From: Amycolatopsis sp. GM8
Lineage (GTDB): Bacteria; Actinomycetota; Actinomycetes; Mycobacteriales; Pseudonocardiaceae
NCBI RefSeq assembly: GCF_021653975.1
Contig: NZ_JAJKFK010000013.1
Coordinates: forward strand, 1 to 64,000
Direction: 5' to 3'
DNA: 64,000 bases
Under the pieces are notes generated by a model. It saw only the letters and a program-made list of their open reading frames with translations. It was not told where the DNA came from and made no database searches. Positions within the stretch are counted from its first letter, which is position 1. Every line of letters begins with the position of its first letter. The position numbers and the translations under genes were made by a program. Of the stretch, positions 61,067-64,000 are shown piece by piece.

Positions 61067-61372
61067 TTAACGCCCGAGCCGCCCGCGCCCCAGGTTGAGC
61101 AGCGCCATCGCGAGCTGCCTGCCGTCGGGACCGAGGTCGCGGTAGCGGGCGAGCACGTCCATCTCGCGGTTGTAGACGATCCGGGTGCCGCCGGCCGCCA
61201 TCCGCGCGCGGCCGATCGTCTGGGACACCTCCACCCGGCGTTTGACCAGGCGGAGGATTTCCGCGTCCAGCCAGTCGATTTCCTTGCGCAGCTCGGTGAT
61301 CTCCTCGGCCGAGGCGATCGGCTCCGCGGAGGAGACGCGGCCTTCTTCGGTTTCTGCGTTCTGTGTGTTCAC
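61067..61372 (-). CDS. chorismate mutase (AroQ type)
   Basis: 101 residues from GTG at 61372. AroQ helix bundle: EITELRKEIDWLDAEILRLVKRRVEVSQTIGRARMAAGG, then REMDVLARYRDLGPDGRQLAMALLNLGRGRLGR; the short C-terminal LGRGRLG end is the part that couples actinobacterial chorismate mutase to DAHP synthase. The start has ggagg 5 bases upstream and gives the same length as mycobacterial Rv0948c. Longer frames begin inside the attenuator. pcrA follows on the other strand, as in mycobacteria. Converts chorismate to prephenate, leading to Phe and Tyr. Confidence 0.9.
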   Translation of the reverse strand: MNTQNAETEEGRVSSAEPIASAEEITELRKEIDWLDAEILRLVKRRVEVSQTIGRARMAAGGTRIVYNREMDVLARYRDLGPDGRQLAMALLNLGRGRLGR

Positions 61373-61420
61373 TGGGACCTCCGGTCGGTTCGGACCCCCA
61401 CTCGATCCCAGAGCCGACGA

Positions 61421-61449
61421 AAGCCCCGGGTCCGTGGACTCCGGGGCTT
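61421..61449 (-). terminator. attenuator terminator hairpin
   Basis: On the minus strand: aagccccgg, inner gtcc-ac-ggac, ccggggctt, then tcgt. Ends 48 bases before the chorismate mutase start. Its left arm can instead pair with the leader-peptide region. Confidence 0.8.
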
Positions 61450-61470
61450 GGCGGTGATTGCGGTCGGACA

Positions 61471-61533
61471 CTACGCGATCACGGGAGCCGGAGTCCGGGT
61501 CCCGTAAAAAAATCGGTACATGTCGTGCCGCAT
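61471..61533 (-). CDS. Tyr/Phe leader peptide of chorismate mutase
   Basis: 20 codons from ATG at 61533 to TAG at 61471, product MRHDMYRFFYGTRTPAPVIA. Six of the first ten residues are Tyr, Phe or Arg, with a Tyr-Arg-Phe-Phe-Tyr run just before hairpin 1:2. Starts 4 bases after the stop of the DUF1707 gene. A regulatory reading frame rather than a functional peptide. Confidence 0.75.
   Translation of the reverse strand: MRHDMYRFFYGTRTPAPVIA
61481..61505 (-). promoter_or_regulatory. attenuator protector hairpin (1:2)
   Basis: Minus strand acggga, c, ccgg, act, ccgg, c, tcccgt: a 6-bp outer and 4-bp inner stem. Its strand 2 contains ggactccgg (61488-61496), perfectly complementary to ccggagtcc of the terminator left arm (61436-61444). 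Confidence 0.75.
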
Positions 61534-61537
61534 GGGG

Positions 61538-61921
61538 TCAGTATTGCACAACCGCCCGCCTGCGCCGCAGGCCCGCGTGCACCACCAGGCTCATGGTGAG
61601 CCAGAAAATCGGTGCGACGGGCCAGAAGAACGGCACGCCCGACGTCGCCCAGGCGACGATCAGCAGTGCCGAGAAGAACACCACGGCGGCGGCGTGCACC
61701 CGCAGCGGTGGCGGGAAACCCGGCCGCCGCGCCACGGGTTCGGCGGGCAGGTCGGCGACGAAGCCGGCCAGCTCGTCGACGTAGGTGGCGGCATAAACCT
61801 CACCCAGGCGCTGTTCTGTTTCAGCGAGGGTGAGACGGCCTTCGGAACTGGCTTTCTGGATACGGGTGGCGATCCGCTCGCGTTCGGCGTCCGAAGCGCG
61901 GATCCGGCTCGGTGTGGTCAT
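61538..61921 (-). CDS. DUF1707 SHOCT-like membrane protein
   Basis: 127 residues from ATG at 61921. DUF1707 motif RIRASDAERERIATRIQKASSEGRLTLAETEQRLGEVYAA, then two transmembrane helices (AAAVVFFSALLIVAWATS and FFWPVAPIFWLTMSLVV). Function unknown. Upstream of the attenuator on the same strand. Confidence 0.8.
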   Translation of the reverse strand: MTTPSRIRASDAERERIATRIQKASSEGRLTLAETEQRLGEVYAATYVDELAGFVADLPAEPVARRPGFPPPLRVHAAAVVFFSALLIVAWATSGVPFFWPVAPIFWLTMSLVVHAGLRRRRAVVQY

Positions 61922-62031
61922 AGTCCCGATGCTCCGCGCGGAACCGCCGCCCGGCATCGGTCCCGGGGCGACATTCCCGGCTACGTCCGGTGCGGTAGTC
62001 CGTCAGACCCCCCGAGTAGCGTGGATTCCCG

Positions 62032-64000
62032 ATGAGCACCCTCTTTGATCTCCCTGCCGACAACAAGGCGTCCGCCCCCACCGGTCGCCATGCCGACCTG
62101 CTCGCGGACCTCAACCCGGCCCAGCGCGAAGCGGTGACCCACGCCGGTGTGCCGCTGCTCGTCGTCGCGGGCGCCGGCTCCGGCAAGACACGGGTGCTGA
62201 CCAGGCGGATCGCCTGGCTGCTCGCCGAACGCGGCGCCCAGCCGGGGCAGATCATGGCGATCACGTTCACCAACAAGGCCGCGGCCGAGATGCGGGACCG
62301 GGTCAGCGAACTGGTGGGCCGGCGCGCCAACGCGATGTGGGTCTCGACGTTCCACTCGATGTGTGTGCGGCTGCTGCGCCGTGAGGCCAAAACCCTTGGC
62401 ATGTCGTCGAACTTCTCGATCTACGACTCCGACGACACCCGCCGCCTCATCACGCTGGTGGCGCGGGATCTCGACATCGACCCCAAGCGCTACCCGGCGC
62501 GCACGCTCGCGGTGCACATCTCGAACCTGAAGAACGAGCTGATCGACGCCGAGACCGCGAAAGAGAAGGCCACCAACGACCTGGAGCGCCGGGTCGCCGA
62601 GGTGTACGTCGAGTACCAGCGGCGGTTGTCGCTGGCCAACGCGATGGACTTCGACGATCTGATCATGCGCACGGTCGAGCTGCTGCAGACCTTCCCGGAC
62701 GTGGCCGAGCACTACCGGCGCCGCTTCCGGCACGTGCTGGTCGACGAGTACCAGGACACCAACCACGCGCAGTACACGCTGGTCCGCGAGCTGGTAGGAA
62801 CTACGGTCACCGAATCCGATGTGGAGCCGGCGGAGCTGTGCGTGGTGGGTGACGCGGACCAGTCGATCTACGCGTTCCGCGGCGCGACGATCCGCAACAT
62901 CGAGGAGTTCGAGCGGGACTTCCCGAACGCCCGCACCATCATGCTGGAGCAGAACTACCGCTCCACGCAGACGATCCTGTCCGCCGCGAACGCGGTCATC
63001 TCGCGCAACCCGAACCGGCGCGACAAGCGGCTGTGGACCGATTCCGGCGACGGCGAGCGGATCGGCGGGTACGTCGCGGACAACGAGCACGACGAGGCGG
63101 CCTTCGTGGCCGGCGAGATCGACGCGTTGTCGGACAAGGGCGAGGCCAAGTACTCGGACGTCGCGGTGTTCTACCGCACGAACAACCAGTCGCGGGTGTT
63201 CGAGGAGATCTTCATCCGGCTCGGCCTGCCGTACCGGGTGGTCGGCGGCGTCCGCTTCTACGAGCGGCGCGAAGTCCGGGACATGCTCGCGTACCTGCGG
63301 GTCATCGCCAACGCCGAGGACACGGTGAGCCTGCGCCGGATCCTGAACGTGCCCAAGCGCGGTATCGGGGACCGGGCCGAGGCGGTCATCGCGACGCATG
63401 CCGAGCGCGAGCGGATCTCGTTCTACGCGGCCCTGCGCGAGGCCGTCGACGGCAAGGTGACGCTGCTGAACCCGCGCTCTGCCAGGGCGATCACCGGTTT
63501 CATGGAGCTGCTGGACGGCCTGCGGGAACTGGCCGACGACGGCGTCGAGGTGGCGGACATCCTCGAGGCGGTGCTGGATCGCACCGGCTACCGCGCCGAG
63601 TTGGAGGAGTCCGACGACCCGCAGGACGCGTCGCGTGTCGAGAACCTGACGGAGCTCGTGACCGTAGCGCGGGAGTTCACCGAGGCGGCGGCCGAGCTGC
63701 CGCCGTCCGACGACGTCGACGCGGGCGCGCCCGAACCCGGGTCGCTGCCGGCGTTCCTGGAGCGGGTGTCCCTGGTGGCCGACGCCGACTCGATCCCGTC
63801 CCCGGAGGGCGAGGACGAGGAAGAGGACGCCGGCGTGGTCACGCTGATGACCGTGCACACGGCGAAGGGCCTGGAGTATCCGGTGGTGTTCTGTACCGGC
63901 TGGGAGGACGGCGTGTTCCCGCACATGCGGGCGCTCGGCGAGCCGGCGGAACTGGCCGAGGAGCGGCGCCTGGCGTATGTGGCGATCACCAGGGCGAGGG
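62032..64000 (+). CDS. pcrA: ATP-dependent DNA helicase UvrD/PcrA, 5' part
   Basis: First 656 codons; runs off the window. Superfamily 1 helicase: Walker [18 protein letters not shown] (near residue 48), [13 protein letters not shown], motif [14 protein letters not shown] (near 238), motif [16 protein letters not shown], motif [11 protein letters not shown], motif [15 protein letters not shown], motif [10 protein letters not shown]. Unwinds DNA in repair and replication-conflict resolution. Its place next to chorismate mutase is that of uvrD1 in mycobacteria. Confidence 0.95.
   Translation, partial: MSTLFDLPADNKASAPTGRHADLLADLNPAQREAVTHAGVPLLVVAGAGSGKTRVLTRRIAWLLAERGAQPGQIMAITFTNKAAAEMRDRVSELVGRRANAMWVSTFHSMCVRLLRREAKTLGMSSNFSIYDSDDTRRLITLVARDLDIDPKRYPARTLAVHISNLKNELIDAETAKEKATNDLERRVAEVYVEYQRRLSLANAMDFDDLIMRTVELLQTFPDVAEHYRRRFRHVLVDEYQDTNHAQYTLVRELVGTTVTESDVEPAELCVVGDADQSIYAFRGATIRNIEEFERDFPNARTIMLEQNYRSTQTILSAANAVISRNPNRRDKRLWTDSGDGERIGGYVADNEHDEAAFVAGEIDALSDKGEAKYSDVAVFYRTNNQSRVFEEIFIRLGLPYRVVGGVRFYERREVRDMLAYLRVIANAEDTVSLRRILNVPKRGIGDRAEAVIATHAERERISFYAALREAVDGKVTLLNPRSARAITGFMELLDGLRELADDGVEVADILEAVLDRTGYRAELEESDDPQDASRVENLTELVTVAREFTEAAAELPPSDDVDAGAPEPGSLPAFLERVSLVADADSIPSPEGEDEEEDAGVVTLMTVHTAKGLEYPVVFCTGWEDGVFPHMRALGEPAELAEERRLAYVAITRAR

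Noticed and set aside
61067-61471. 134-residue form of chorismate mutase from GTG 61471
   Set aside because: Its first 33 codons run through the terminator hairpin and resemble nothing; the GTG at 61372 has a good ribosome site and the family length.

Overview
The window is high-GC actinobacterial DNA (GTG and TTG starts, WhiB, BldM-like and RsdA proteins, type VII secretion, HrcA/CIRCE control). Gene order closely follows the mycobacterial ESX-4 / rplM-rpsI-glmM / glmS / alr / tsaBD / groESL / whiB3-sigD / guaB / guaA block, but with a BldM-type regulator, a PspC-domain two-component system, spacer DNA rich in short direct repeats and many GTG starts. This points to Pseudonocardiaceae, something like Amycolatopsis; the assignment is inference from synteny and style, not from a database search.

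Layout. 1-2.9 kb: end of an ESX-4-type locus (EccC tail, Hsp70-like secretion-associated membrane protein, EsxU/EsxT-like pair). 3.0-4.4 kb: a lipoprotein plus DUF4333 protein inserted on the minus strand. 4.6-7.2 kb: rplM-rpsI and glmM. 7.2-12.5 kb: fatty acyl-AMP ligase plus acyl carrier protein, then an EspC-like protein, an 833-residue Gly/Pro-rich WXG-containing protein and a coiled-coil protein (second type VII cluster). 12.5-16.7 kb: an alpha/beta hydrolase, glmS, nnrD. 16.7-21.1 kb: a polyol operon (dehydrogenase, DeoR regulator, xylulokinase, sugar-ABC ATPase) with an operator-like inverted repeat. 21.2-24.8 kb: alr, hydrolase, tsaE, dehydrogenase. 24.9-25.3 kb: a tandem array of about 45-bp units that looks like repeated copies of the 3' end of the next gene. 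25.3-28.1 kb: carboxyltransferase and malonyl-CoA synthetase matB on the minus strand. 28.2-30.3 kb: tsaB-rimI-tsaD. 30.4-34.4 kb: two DnaA-box-like sites, a Tat-exported amidase, an HxlR/oxidoreductase pair, CadD-like transporter. 34.7-36.9 kb: CIRCE, groES, groEL with a His-rich tail. 36.9-41.7 kb: whiB, a MerR/B12-type regulator, a helical protein, a BldM-like orphan regulator, sigD and rsdA. 41.8-49.9 kb: DUF5319, guaB, guaB3, GMC oxidoreductase, aldehyde dehydrogenase, guaA. 50-53.5 kb: PspC membrane protein divergent from a PspC-histidine kinase and LuxR response regulator. 53.4-55.4 kb: EamA transporter/LysR pair. 55.5-60.4 kb: a pseudokinase, an active Ser/Thr kinase and two single-pass proteins. 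60.7-62.0 kb: small membrane protein, chorismate mutase with a newly read Tyr/Phe attenuator, DUF1707 protein. 62.0-64.0 kb: the first 656 codons of pcrA/uvrD.

Functional themes are amino-sugar and peptidoglycan precursor supply (glmM, glmS, alr), purine nucleotide synthesis (guaB, guaB3, guaA), t6A tRNA modification (tsaB, tsaD, tsaE), protein folding, type VII secretion, and several layers of envelope-stress or developmental regulation. The best candidate for something undescribed is the region upstream of chorismate mutase: a 20-codon leader peptide with a Tyr-Arg-Phe-Phe-Tyr run, a protector hairpin, a perfect 9-bp antiterminator helix and an intrinsic terminator, i.e. a complete aromatic-amino-acid transcription attenuator. 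Other unusual elements are the 45-bp gene-tail array, a 50-bp repeat present at two distant loci, an over-represented 13-bp palindrome inside genes, a kinase/pseudokinase tandem, and a BldM-like receiver whose phosphorylation Asp is Gly.
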